Shown here: positions 47,701 through 58,718 of the stretch, in pieces | Layout: each line of letters starts with the position of its first letter | Position numbering within the stretch: the stretch's first letter is position 1 | Source: Boletus sp. NGJ | Lineage: Eukaryota > Basidiomycota > Agaricomycetes > Boletales > Boletaceae | DNA length: 64,000 bases | Assembly (NCBI GenBank): GCA_019096195.1 | Contig: JAGTXK010000114.1 | Span: forward strand, 20,743 to 84,742 | Direction: 5' to 3' | Made by a program: the position numbers and the translations under genes | The notes under the pieces: model-generated | The model's database searches: none | What the model saw: the letters and a program-made list of their open reading frames with translations, nothing else | Told to the model about the DNA's origin: nothing

Positions 47701-47714
47701 GTGCTGATGGAGCG

Positions 47715-48353
47715 GCTTTGCACACCACGTGTAAATCGAGATACCACGTCTCCTCACCCTTCGAAGTCGACGACGGCGTACCACCTCCTAGTTCAACGTT
47801 TAACCACTAACTTGTACTCGAAGGATGGGTGGGAAACGTATGCGAGTGAGTCTTCCTTTTTGATAGACGAACGGATGCGGCGGTGCGTCTAACATATCAT
47901 TCTAGCGACCGGTCGCAAGACCAACGGTTTGTTGTTTCTCGAGTTTGTATATATGCAGGAATTCATCAGACGTTACAGCATAAAGCGCGTGCTAAGAGTC
48001 CCAAGACTACTGTTCCGAAATATCCCAATAAAGATGCGTCTCGTAGCGGGCAAGGTTCTGCAGATCCGGGGGAAGCAGGTCCGGTGCGTCTTTTGTATAG
48101 TATTGTGTCCCATGTCACGATAGCTTATTTCCTCGCAGGCGCAACAAGCAAATAACCCATCTCAGCCCTCCGCTGGGAGGGTCCATGTAACGGTGCGCGT
48201 TCCCTCAGCTTATATCATGAGTTTATGAGACTTATAATAGATCAGCATCAGCAAGATACAGGCGACGCTATCATTGCGTTCAGGTTTCCCGCCTGGATGT
48301 GCTGCTTGCGTAGCTCACATATCGGAGATGGGACACATTGATCTAGTTAATTC
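47715..48353 (+). pseudogene. WD40-tail relic H (propeller deleted, tail exons kept)
   Basis: Same fusion as relic G: spacer (CACACCACGTGTAAATCG..CACCCTTCGAAG) joined to the end of exon 6 (GGATGGGTGGGAAACGTATG, donor GTGAGTCTT). The basic exon is open here (HQTLQHKARAKSPKTTVPKY, then NKDASRSGQGSADPGEAG; 47905-48089). The VHLT-type exon is at about 48139-48190. The last exon after ATCAG at 48247 reads QDTGDAIIAFRFPAWMCCLR, then GDGTH, stop at 48353. The start and propeller are missing. Confidence 0.7.
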
Positions 48354-48474
48354 GATGTAAGCTAAATACAGGTAGATGTTGTGCCGAATTGTGTGTGTGT
48401 GTACGAGTTCGTGTCTCCTTACAGCACTACTAGGAGTGCAAGTCCTCATAAGCCCGTCCAGGACCGAGCTCGCT

Positions 48475-48720
48475 ACCAAAAAGATTTTGTGGCAACGATT
48501 AGGTGGGCGGGGTCGTTGGGGTGGGTGGAAGGTGGCGTTGATATACATATGGCGGGTTGGCCAGGGGGATCGGGTATTAGCCAAGTAGAACATTAGCCGC
48601 GCATTCGGTTCGGTCTCCTGGAGGTGTAGAGGAGGACGCAGCGGCTGCGATGCAGATATCGACGTGCTTTTTCTGCTTCCCATAGATGTGAAGGCAAGAA
48701 ATGAAAAATAAAAAAACTGA
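48475..48720 (+). pseudogene. YTM1 3'-end fragment, tandem unit 3
   Basis: KKILWQRLGG, then VALIYIWRVGQGDRVLAK, followed by the YTM1 3' flank (GGTCTCCTGGAGGTGTAGAGGAGGACGCAGCGG). The junction GAGCTCGCTACC/AAAAAG is homologous to the one at 46299. Confidence 0.85.
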
Positions 48721-48828
48721 GTGGGAAAAAAAGGGGCAAGTAATCTTAAGGGATAGATATAGAATATCGATAATCTGAACATACCTCCTACCGTACGGAT
48801 CCGCATTCGTAGTCGGAGCTTTCAGAGA

Positions 48829-49450
48829 TCAATATTGCGCATCTCCCCTGTTCATATGAGCCTCACCTTCTGCCATCCCATTCACATCCACGCGTTGCCC
48901 CACTCTCCCGCGCTCCCGCGCTCCTGTGCCCCTTTCTTTATACCTCTTCCCTGGCTCGTGTCTATCGTGTCGCCTCGCCTCGCCTCGCCTGACGCTTGGC
49001 GGGTCGGGAAAACGTGACGTGCACTCGATCACAATGGCCTGCATACCACGTTGATAAAGTTCCGCTTCCGATAACTCAGCATAGTACTTGGGAAGAATGC
49101 GTTCTATTGTTTCCGTGACTTCCATGCGGATGCTTGCGATACAGTCTACCAGTGGTTATTAATAACCCGGAACCATGTCGTTGCGGTGTCTGAAGGCATT
49201 GCTGGCGTCAAGGCGGCGTGTGTGTGACATGCAACCATTCGAGTCCCGGAGAGAGTAATACGTGCGCGCGAGCATCTAGTAGTACCATCTTGTGGAGAAC
49301 ATTCTTCTAGAGAATGAGCGCTCCCTCTTGGAGAACTTCCTGGAATCTGTTTTGTGCGCTGTGGTGTGTCGCGAGTTGTCTAGTAAGGATTGTACCCTCG
49401 TCGTGAACCGAGTCCTGTAGCCGAGATGTGGCGAGCAAGTCGCAGGGGTA
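48829..49450 (-). pseudogene. Partner-ORF copy in tandem unit 3
   Basis: Minus strand. TRFQEVLQEGALILQKNVLH (about 49350-49290) and MEVTETIERILPKYYAELSE (about 49125-49060) represent two of the family's conserved blocks in the order expected. The remainder to 48829 is low-complexity with the CGCCTCGCCTCG run. It is divergent from WD40-tail relic F. Confidence 0.45.
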
Positions 49451-49515
49451 AGATACTAAGAATTGATGCCGAGGACGTCGGAACAGACCATCGAGACATT
49501 GAGAATCTGGTAAGG

Positions 49516-50404
49516 ATGTCGTTAACGAATATCGGTGCGTGACAGTTATGAAGAGTGGTTGAGCAATGCTGAGAATTCAGTAAGACCAAACGATAGTCCT
49601 TGACACCGGTCACACTGACTGGGTATATGCAGTCGCATTCCACCCTGACGGAAAACATTTTTTAGGCGGGGGCATGGGTGGGATTCGACGATGGCGACTC
49701 GCGGACGGTCAACAGGTCGGACAGCAAACGGGAATGAGCTTGCGTGTAAGGCAACGCCGCGCTTATCTAGCTTTGCGCAGCACCGTGGAAACCGAAATAC
49801 CACGTCTCCTCAAGGCCTCACCCTTCGAAGAGAGTCGACGACAGCGTACCACCGCTCCTAGTTCAACCACCAGCTTGTACTTGTTGCTGCACGAAGGATG
49901 GGTATGGGAAAAGTGCGCGTGAGTGTTCCTCTTCAATGGACGATCGAATGCGGTGCGTCTAACATATCATCCTAGACATTGGTCTCCGGACCATTGGTTT
50001 GTTGTTTGCTCGAGTTTGTATGCAGGGATTCATCAGAAGTTACAGCATGATGGTAAATCGCCTGTCAAGGCTGCTGTTCCGAAACATCTCAACGAAGATG
50101 CGTCTCGTAGTGGACAAGGTTCAACTGCAGAACCGAAGGAAGCAGGTTTGGTGCGTCTTTTCACAGTATCGAGCCACAGGTCACGATATCGATATTATTA
50201 GGCGCAACAAGCAAATGATCCATCTCAGCCCTCCGCTGGGAGGATCCATGTGACGGTACGCGTCCCTTAAGCTTATATTATAAATTCATGAGACTTACAG
50301 TGGAACAGCATCAGAAAGACACAGGCGACGCTATCATTGCATTCAGGTTTCCCGCCTGGATGCTCTGCCTACGTAGCTCACATATCGGAGATGGGACACA
50401 TTGA
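49516..50404 (+). pseudogene. WD40-tail relic F (first blade kept, rest of propeller lost)
   Basis: Exon 1 (49516, MSLTNI, donor GTGCGTGAC) and the start of exon 2 (about 49588-49743: TIVLDTGHTDWVYAVAFHP, then GGGMGGIRRWRLADGQQVG) are intact. The sequence then passes into upstream-spacer sequence (TTTGCGCAGCACCGTGGAAACC..CACCCTTCGAAG) and the same exon-6 fusion as in G and H. The basic exon (AGIHQKLQHDGKSPVKAAVP, 49976-50154) is open. The last exon after ATCAG at 50314 reads KDTGDAIIAFRFPAWMLCLR, then GDGTH, stop at 50402-50404. It looks like a deletion relic placed behind a second 5' end. Confidence 0.72.
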
Positions 50405-52153
50405 TCCAGTTGATTCGATGTAAGTGAAACATGTACTAGATCCTATGCCGAATTGTGAGTATGTGTACGAGTTCGTGTCTCCTCACACACGCGTGATGCT
50501 TTCTGAGGATTTGGAGGCACCATCTCTTGTTATATCTCGATGCTTCCTACGTCCTTGCCGCATACCGTCCCTATGAAAATGGACTCGCCCATTGTCCATT
50601 CTCAAATCACTCGCGCGGGCAAGTTCATCCGAGACGTTCACTTACGTCGCTCAGCCGGGAGAGTCATTAGTGACACGAGGAGGTCGGCATGTATGCTGGT
50701 GAATTTACCGCCGCATCTCGTATATCGTGTCAGGTGCGCGGGGCTGGGTCGGATTGAAGCAGACACGTGAGTAGGCCTCGCCTCGGCCATGAGTGGTACA
50801 CCTCGGCGTTTGCCGCGCTGAACCGTGCAAATACATATGTTCTCCGTTTCTCTCTTGTAGTATACCCTTCTCATCTTCCTTCATTGTATTCGGAAAAGTG
50901 ATTGATTCCCGCCCGTGAAGTTCACCAACAAGACACTCCAAGGTGGGACCCTGTCCAGTAGCGGGGTAAAGGGTTGGTCGCGATGTGTATTAGGTCAGTA
51001 AGGGAAATGTATGAATCGGTGAGTGCGATTACGGTGTCCGAACATCGGAGGGACTTATTCCTTGGTATCTGCGAGGTGGAAGAGCCTGGAGAGGAACACA
51101 ATAGTGGGTTCCTGGTGAATGTATCCATGATTTGCGACGAGGGCCAGGTGTGGTGTAACAAACATGCGGTGGTACGGGGAAGGGCGGTGACAAGGCGGGA
51201 CGTTTCGCGGCCCTATCAAGCGATTCGGGAGATAAGACGTTGTTGTCGGCCGGGGCTTGGCAAAAGGCGGTTGTCTCGATCATCTGTCGTTCTGACTCAG
51301 GTCATTGCAGTCCCATACTGGAACTGAAGTCTGAATGTTGGCTCACTTCGGGCCCATTCAACGCCACGACACACTTCTTGATGATCACTGCTCTGACCAC
51401 TTGTTGGCAACTTGGAACAAGCAACCATGGTTCTCCGCTTCACTTCCGCAGCTCCACCACTAAGATAAAGTCGCCGGAGATGAGAGTCTTCGATCTTTAG
51501 GCCGAGATGAGCATAAATGATGGATTGGAATTGGATACATACAGTACTGATGGGCAGGACTAGCCTGAAGTAGCCGAGATAGTGGCCACTCATAAATAAC
51601 TCGAGGGCTGAGTTGAGTGCAAGTATAGAATGAGCGCTGATGAGGGTCGATTTGTAAATCTGAGTGACGAATGATGGCCCTGTGGCATTTTTGATCCGTA
51701 GTCATGCCTTGAAATGGACGATTCAATGGTAGAAATACGGTGTTGACCTCACTCTCAGGCGTGTCACCGTGTGTGGCCAAATGGTTCTTGCTTGCCAGTT
51801 GCCACCAAAGGTGATCGGATATGATCGTGATACCAAATTCTAACTGCGATCCAATCTTTCAATCACCAATGTCCCGTGCTGTGTATACGACAACTCTGTT
51901 CCCTGCATAGCAACGAGGACGCTCTCGTACAGCTTTCCGTCGCCACCCCTTGATCCTGTGCTGCGTCCTTGTGGAGGATCATACAGTACATCACTCGCTG
52001 TTCCAAAAAAGTCTCGAAGTATGCTTATATTCAATACATCGAAGAGGAGATATAACTGCCAGAGGATCCGAAGACCAAGCTGCTGGCAACCTTGACCCAC
52101 AAGCTTTCTTGTTGTTTAAACCCTCATACACCACCGTTTCACTTGTACACGCC
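50405..52153. other. No gene recognised
   Basis: An open stretch at 50540-50767 (+, MLPTSLPHTVPMKMDSPIVH) ends at a GTGAGTAG donor and could be an exon. Open frames also occur at 50974-51327 (+) and 51460-51780 (-). None has a motif I recognise. Positions 51840-52150 hold the upstream region of the second DUF6533 gene, part of which is shared with the region before the third (59000-59396). Confidence 0.35.
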
Positions 52154-53980
52154 ATGTCCTCCGACTTACAATCTGCTTTGGAGCTCCTCCAGATGAACAA
52201 TAATGTATTACGTACGGTTGCTCACCTTCGGTCAGCGATTAATCTTATCGGCCATCGCAGTTATCATTGTCACTGCTATCGTGTATGACTATCGTGAGTG
52301 ATTTCTATGTGCATACTGTTTCTTTCGTTCTACAGTGACCATTGCATTCCTGCCACCACAGTCCTCACTTTTCCGAGAGAGGTTTGTAACTTCACTCTCA
52401 ACATCTTATTCATTGGCTGACGCTGTCTAAAGATAGATTATGTTTGGGTAAGGAAGCAACAATGATCGAGTAAGCACTAGGCCTTTGATAGTCACGATCC
52501 TACAGCGCAGACCCTGGACCTGGGTCTCTACGGTCTTTGTTCTGGTGCGTACAAAGGCTTAGGAGAGGCACCCCATTGTGCATGTTCCGAAGTAACAGCA
52601 TTGTAGGTCCGCTATCTTGGTCTTAGTAGTGCTATGTGGGTCTGGTTGCTGTAATGCATAGCATCAAATTACACGACTAACAACGAATCCGTGCTCAAGT
52701 CTCACTTTCCTCAGTACGATCAGAGTTAAACAACAGGTTAATCGAGCTGATCAAAACCTTCACAGGTGGTGGTACCTTTCTCCCTGGCCCTCTCAGAGTG
52801 AGGTTTTCCGCTTTGCACCTCGTCTGTCATTAATGATGATATTCTGGTAGATGTATGTATCTAAATTTCGATCGAAATTTGTATTTATAACAGTTCCATA
52901 GGTGTAAGTGGATTAAATCACTGCTCTCCACACCAACAGTATATGACATGAATGTTTCCAAGGTACTGTAATGTCGGTGGTAGCGTCCTGGGAGTTTGCA
53001 ATATTTTATAACGCTGCTGATTGTGAGTCACGACACTCCTCTAAGTCCTTTCCCCCCACCATGATTTCAATTACAGTGGTAATGATCCTGCGGGTGTATG
53101 CAATGTGGAATCGATCCAAGGCGATCCTTTTGGTCCTCCTGTTGATCTATGTGCCACAGGTTATTTCCACCTTGGTGTATATCGGCATCTACTACAATCC
53201 TAGTACATACCTCTCTGGTATGTCTGGATCTAAATTGCATGTGTCACTCGAATCTCACCGAAGTCCGCTTTCATCTTCACTCAAGTCACAATCGTTCAAA
53301 TCAACAATTTCTCTGTTTGCGCTTTCTCGCTGAGAGGAACGTCATCCACGCTTGACTTGTATGGCAGAATTCTCCTAATCGTTCTTGGTGCTATACTTTT
53401 GGTTCTCGCTGTCTTCCAAACCTTGAAGCAGTCGGTTGCGATGTACAAAGCGACCAAGATGTGGCAGCCCAATCGGTACATGCAACAACTCGTGAGAGAT
53501 GGAGTCCTTTATTTTCTTGTGTACGTCTCTCCCTCTCTATTCGTCACCATCACGTTCTCCCGTCGATCTCGTCTTCGAGTGTTTGCAGACAAACTAACCA
53601 CCTAAATGTTTTTCCCCGACTCGGACACGTTCAGGGCCATGTTTTTTAACATCACGTCGATGGTTCAAGTCGAACCACCATCAAATAACGGCTTGGCGCT
53701 CTTCCTGAGCTTGCTTGCTTATATCACCATGTGCCCCATCATGCCTCGATTCATCATCAGCGTGCGAGAGCTGTATGACCGGGACATTCATGGCCGCGTG
53801 CAGGGGATGGACACCGGATTCGGGGCGTTATCGCAACCCATTGCCAGTCAAAACGCGGTCGTGTCTGCGATTGCATTCGCGGATGTCACCCCAGGGGAGG
53901 ATCAGATCATGGAGGTGGACAGGAACGAATCGGAGACAATTCGACTCGAAACAGCGGGAGATAATACACGTCAGGTTTAA
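52154..53980 (+). CDS. DUF6533-type integral membrane protein, copy 2
   Basis: Starts MSSDLQSALELLQMNNNVL at 52154. The donor GTACGG (52209) and acceptor CATCGCAG give LIIVTAIVYDY (52260-52290). Further exons read VLTFPREI DYVW (52363-52450), RRPWTWVSTVFVLV (52505-52540), VRYLGLSSAM (52607-52635), and GGTFLPGPLR (about 52767-52800). Then come a region with GVSG and SVVASWEFAIFYNAADC (52970-53020), VVMILRVYAMWNRSKAILLV with LLLIYVPQVISTLVYIGIYY (53080-53215), and LLIVLGAILLVLAVFQTLKQ with MYKATKMWQPNRYMQQLVRD (53370-53520). The last exon has AMFFNITSMVQVE and CPIMPRFIISVRELYDRD, with an acidic cytosolic tail ending at 53980. Architecture equals copies 1 and 3. The Ca. 53290-53350 stretch around an in-frame TGA (SLR/GTSS) lies near an exon border and was not resolved. 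Confidence 0.72.
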
Positions 53981-54319
53981 ATCGAGCGTTTTGTATAGGA
54001 ACAGAGAACGAGCACTAACACTGGGGCATCGATGGGCTGTGGTGGATGGTGGTACCGAACGGTGACTCGAATATTTATTCTACCTATGCATATGCCTCGT
54101 CATCTGAGCTCAACGTATCATGTATCTCCCGACGCTGCACAATGTAGGGATTGTCACGAGGGAGCTTCTACTCCACACATGCAATGACACCAATCCCCGG
54201 ACCCAACAAGACCGATAAGCGCCACTCACCCAAGGATCCAATGAGAGCAATATTTCGGTTTATCACAAGATCCGACCGCATACCAAACTGAACTTTAATG
54301 ATTTCTCGGAAATGCGATT

Positions 54320-55030
54320 TTACCCATCCTCAACTCCTCGAAGGTGTGCGCGTACATCTGGTGTGGACATTGATCCACGTGTCCACCTTGGTTGCTGGAG
54401 AGACGAGGGGAAGGCGCTTCAAAGTTGCTTTGGGGGGAAAGTAGTACGAGAATACGACGTACGCTCGATCACACTGGCCCAGATACCGTATTGGTAAAAG
54501 GCGCCTCCAAGAGCTCAGCATAGTACTTGAAAGCAATCTCCAGTGTTTCTGTGGGTTTCGTGTGGATGCCAGCGATATATTATACAGACAGTGGTGAAGC
54601 CGGGAACTTGGCGTTGGATATCCAAAGCCATTCCTGGCGTCGACCAGATGTTTGTGAGAGCGCAACATTCGACCCACAGAGAAAGCACATACAAATGAAT
54701 AGGAACGTGACGTGGTTTGAATTTGAGGTTGGGTAGGGAACTGACAAACAATCATTTCGCATCCAGTGGAGAACATGCCCCCAGAGTATAAGCAATCCCT
54801 GTTCGAGAACGTGACAAATATGCACACGCGTTGCGTGCGGTATATGGCGAGTGGGTCTAATTGTGGATGAACACTGATCGTAAGCCGAGTCCTGCAGCCG
54901 ATGCATGACGAGCACTCACAAGTCGAAATGCCTGCCTTGTGGTCGCAGTGAGTTAGTATGAGCGCCCAAGACACGAGGCACCTGTGTGAACAAAACCAAT
55001 TTGAGAATAAGGAAACGTGTCCATACAGCA
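54320..55030 (-). pseudogene. Partner ORF, divergent from WD40-tail gene E
   Basis: Minus-strand copy beginning about 70 bp upstream of gene E. Blocks: an altered equivalent of the LILxxxVLxK segment (QGLLILWGHVLHWM, about 54810-54755), PETLEI-like sequence before KYYAELLEAPFTNTVSGPV (54535-54470), followed by an in-frame stop in the simplest reading, then FPPKATLKRLPLVSPATKVD in another frame (about 54430-54370). It shares the GGTGGACACGTGGATCAATG segment with the copy at 22050. Probably decayed. Confidence 0.45.
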
Positions 55031-55099
55031 ACTTTGCACACCACGAGCAATCCGAAACACCATTTTCTCACTCTTTGAACCCCAAGACTGTGTACTGGG

Positions 55100-57342
55100 A
55101 TGTCATTGACAGGGACTGGTGGGTAGCATTGTTCTGAAGAGTGATTGCGCGATGCTGACAATTCAATAAGACTCATCAATAGTACTTGACATCGGAACCT
55201 CTGACTATGTACAAGCAGTCGCATTCCATCCTGACGGGAAGCATCTGTTGGCCGGGAATTCGAATGGGGTTCGACGATGGCGACTTATGGACGGCCGAGC
55301 GGTCGGAAAGCAGACAGGAATGCATTTGTTCGCCATTTGCGTGTCGGGAGATCGCAAGTGGGTGGTCTGTGGGGCTCTCAAGGGAGGCGCAGGCGTGTGG
55401 GATGCAGACATCCAGGAAAAGGTCATCCATGTGGAGGGCACAAACGAGGTGTGGGCAGTTGACGTCTCCCCAGACTCGACTAGATTTGCCACTGGCACTG
55501 GATGGGATGACAACAAAGCGAGCATCTGGAGCATAACGAGTGGGAAGAGACTCATTGGCCCGCTCCAATATGACGAACCGGTCACAGGAATCAGGTTCTG
55601 CCCAAATGGCGAGCAGATTGCCACTTCCAGCTATGGTGGCTCGGTCCGCATTTTCGACTGTCACAAGGGGGACAAGCTGCTTGACATTAACATGAACACA
55701 CGGTCATCTTGGCCAATCACTCCGCTTGCATGGTCCAATGACGGTCAACAAATTTTTGCTGTGTCGAACGACAAGAAAATCAGGTCTTTCACTGTGTCCA
55801 TGGGGTCCCAGCTCGCTGAATCGCCGGTCCTCAACGTTTACTCTCTCTCTCTAGCTGGCAATGGAAATTTTATTGCTACTGTCACAGATCATGCCATCAC
55901 GTTTCTAGACTCATCAACTCTCGCCAAGATTGGCTCTGCTATCAAGGACAGCGAAATAATGTGGTCCATCGCCATCTCCTCAGATAGCAGCCGAATTGCA
56001 ACTGGTCGACGCGACGGGAAAATTATCATACATAACCTCGCCGACTTTCTTCCAGACTCGTATGGTCCTTTCCACGTAGGTATTTGTCCTTTCATCGTGT
56101 CAGATAAGCACCACTCCACCTCCCATGCTGATAACATCAGGCACCTACTCACGAGGAACATCAGCCGGACGAACAGCTTTCGACCTCGGGTGGCCGTGAC
56201 AATAAACCATCTGGCTCCCAGCCGGTAAGTGTTTGTCATTCTGTCACGAACACGAACTGCGCTGACGTCATTGCATATATCAGGAAGAACCGGGAAAATC
56301 CAATCGACGCAAGTCTGAGATGGATAGCGAAGTCGGTAGTAGTGATCTCCTCGAGGTATCTATCTGTTCGTCCTTTTTTCAATGGAAGTGACCTCTCATG
56401 ATCGCATAGGTCGACGTGCGGTCGAGTGCACCCGGTCCTCAGTTCGACTACGATGAGGTTGGTCATCACTATATTCTCCTGTTTCATCTGTGTTGACATT
56501 GCTGAAGTCACTGTCGCCCGTGTCTTCTGCCCATTCTCGTCAGGATGACGTACTGCCCCATGGTGAACCACAGTCGTCAAATGCCCTACCCACTGCTCCC
56601 CCTCCAGAAGCACGTCGAGACGAAAATCTTGATACTCCCAGGTTGTCCCAGGGTATTTCTTTGCTCAAACGGTGGATCCCAACAAGGATCAAAAAGCAAA
56701 ACAAGGTCCCGGCTTTGCAAGAGTCCGATCGAGTTCCCAGAGAGTCACATCAACTTCCCGATCTTGGATCTCCTTCGCAACCACCAGCGAGAGTAGATTC
56801 CAATTCCACGAAGCAGGGACCGTCGTGGATGGCGGCAGGTAAACGTAAGCGAGTGAGTGCTCTTCCTTGATAGACGATCCGACGTGTGCGACTAACGTAC
56901 GATCTTAGCGAGCGGTTGCAAAATCTGTACGAAAACCAAAGGTTTGTTGTTCCCCGAGTTTCTATGCAGGGACTTATTAGATGTGACAGCCTAAATTGCC
57001 TGCCAAGGCTTCTGTTTCGAACGATCCCAACAAAGATGCTTCCCGTAGCGGAAAAGGTCCTGCAGATCCGAGCGAAGCAGGTCTCGTGCGTTATTTCGTG
57101 GCTGTTATAGACCATGATGGCTCATTTCATATTAGGCGCACCTAGTGAACAACGCATCTCAACCCTCCGCTGGGGGTGTCCATCTCACGGTATGTGTTCT
57201 TTCTTTACGCTCAAATTGTGGGACTCATGGTGGATCACATCAGCGAGAACCGGGCAGGGCTGTCCTGAGATTCTCGATCGCATTTCCTACGTGGATGTGT
57301 TGTGGCTCAGGTACCGGGGATGGGACGCATTCATCCAGCTGA
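55100..57342 (+). CDS. WD40-tail family protein E (nine-exon model; stops in exon 7)
   Basis: The clearest exon model of the family. Exons: 55100-55118 (MSLTGT), 55171-56075 (WD40 propeller: VQAVAFHPDGKHLLAGN, VWDADIQEKVIHVEG, VTGIRFCPNGEQIATSS, WSIAISSDSSRIATG), 56141-56224, 56284-56355, 56410-56457 (ends FDYDE), 56508-56852 (Ser/Pro-rich, LLKRWIPTRIKKQNK, ends AGKRKR), 56909-57085 (basic RAVAKSVRKPKVCC), 57136-57189 (ends GGVHLT) and 57244-57342 (RFSIAFPTWMCCGSGTGDGT, stop 57340-57342). All lengths fit phase 0 after exon 2; the model would give about 600 aa. Exon 7 contains TAG and TGA (about 56968-56976: TAT TAG ATG TGA CAG) where paralogues have CAT CAG and TTA CAG, so the product may end early or the copy may be dying. 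It is the only large family member on the plus strand. Confidence 0.72.
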
Positions 57343-58718
57343 TCCGATGTAATACATGTGAGTTTGTGTCGCCTCGCAGCACTACTTGTAGGATATGTCC
57401 CGATAAGGCCACCAATGAATGATCTCGCGATATTCGCTCGACGCTCACTGAGGAAGTCTACGCCCGAGAAGGATGGTGGACAGTATCTGACTGATTCGAG
57501 GTATCGCAAACCTCATGTTAATGTCCAGTAAGACGAGGCGTGTTGGGCGTCACGTTTCCCCGTATCGATATATTTTTTCATCACGGATCCAATTACTACT
57601 TAGTGCGAGCGCTCGAGATTTTTGGGGTGATTGCACCTCGTGAGCAGGCACTGATAGATGATCGGTTACGGTGGCCACTTGTTCCAGCGGCACCACCCCC
57701 ATTCACAAGCCCTTCAGTGGCCCTCATCACAATGCCACTTACATTGTCACTTTTCTGGTTTCTATTCTACCCCCTCAGAATCCACGACGCTACTATCATA
57801 CGATTGAGAGGACGCACAGGAGATATTAGATATCAACGGGTTCGAAGAGACCCAGTTCCAGTTCACAACAACCGTTACCATTCCTACGATCTCTCGACGT
57901 CTACCCACGAAACACGCACTACCGTATCCTAGGATAGGCAGAGCGCCAATTTATAATAGAACTCTATAGACATTCACGTTCTCGAGTACACGGAATGCCC
58001 AGATGACAAAGTGACGATCGGGCTCTAGGGACCAAATGCCTTGCTCCTCACGACGTCTGCTTACTGTAAGTCCGAATCCAGAAAAGACGACTTGTTCTGA
58101 CGACCTTTTTTGCGTTGTCAGTCCCGAGACCGTTTATCACCTCTATCTGCATCAACACATTTTGAGACTATGTGATCTTGATAGAGGAAGAAATCCCCCG
58201 CGTCATCCCGTCATCCCGTCATCCAGGCCATGCGGACGGTCAAACACGCTCTCCTCTCCGTCGACAGCAGTTTGCGTGGGTGCTAACTACAGAACCTCCA
58301 TGCACCATTACGGGACACGGGACATCTCTAGTATCTGCTTGATGCCCTGTCTGCAGGAGACTTGGCGAGGATATGAGGAGTTGCGAGGGACTTGAGTGAA
58401 TCCGGTGGAATTGATGCGAGACGCAGGCATCTCCACCGTCTAAATCGAGCTGGACACAAGGTGGACGCGATTGTACGACGCCAAGAGTGGTCTGTCAATG
58501 GTTTGTCCTCGTCGACCTTGGAATCGGGTTAGTGAGTTCGCAGAGGGAGAATTGGCACTGATCCGGCATTGGAGGGGATGTACAAATGGCAGAAGACGAG
58601 TACTTTGCCAGTACAAGATCCTTGAAATACGCACCCACCTTGGTTGCGAGTCTGGCGGAGGCCGTTTGACGATACGCCTTTTCCCACTCCACCTGAGTCG
58701 TCCCACGCCGAAAGGCAG
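57343..58718. other. No gene recognised
   Basis: 3' flank of gene E (57343-57440, shared with 50405-50490 and 46172-46298), then open frames at 57540-57932 (+) and 58036-58395 (+) with no motif. A short CATCCCGT tandem (58203-58225) is present. Confidence 0.35.

Noticed and set aside
46984-47784. 266-codon minus-strand open frame
   Set aside because: It runs antisense through the Tc1-type transposase relic and on into partner-ORF repeat and spacer; no family motif, and the other unit copies do not keep the frame.
54312-54497. Plus-strand open frame before gene E
   Set aside because: Antisense to the partner ORF of gene E and not conserved in other copies.
57540-57932. 130-codon plus-strand open frame after gene E
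   Set aside because: Lies past the conserved stop of the WD40-tail family and has no recognisable domain; treated as chance.
58203-58225. Possible CRISPR-like or larger tandem array
   Set aside because: Only about three units of a 8-bp repeat (CATCCCGT); a simple microsatellite.
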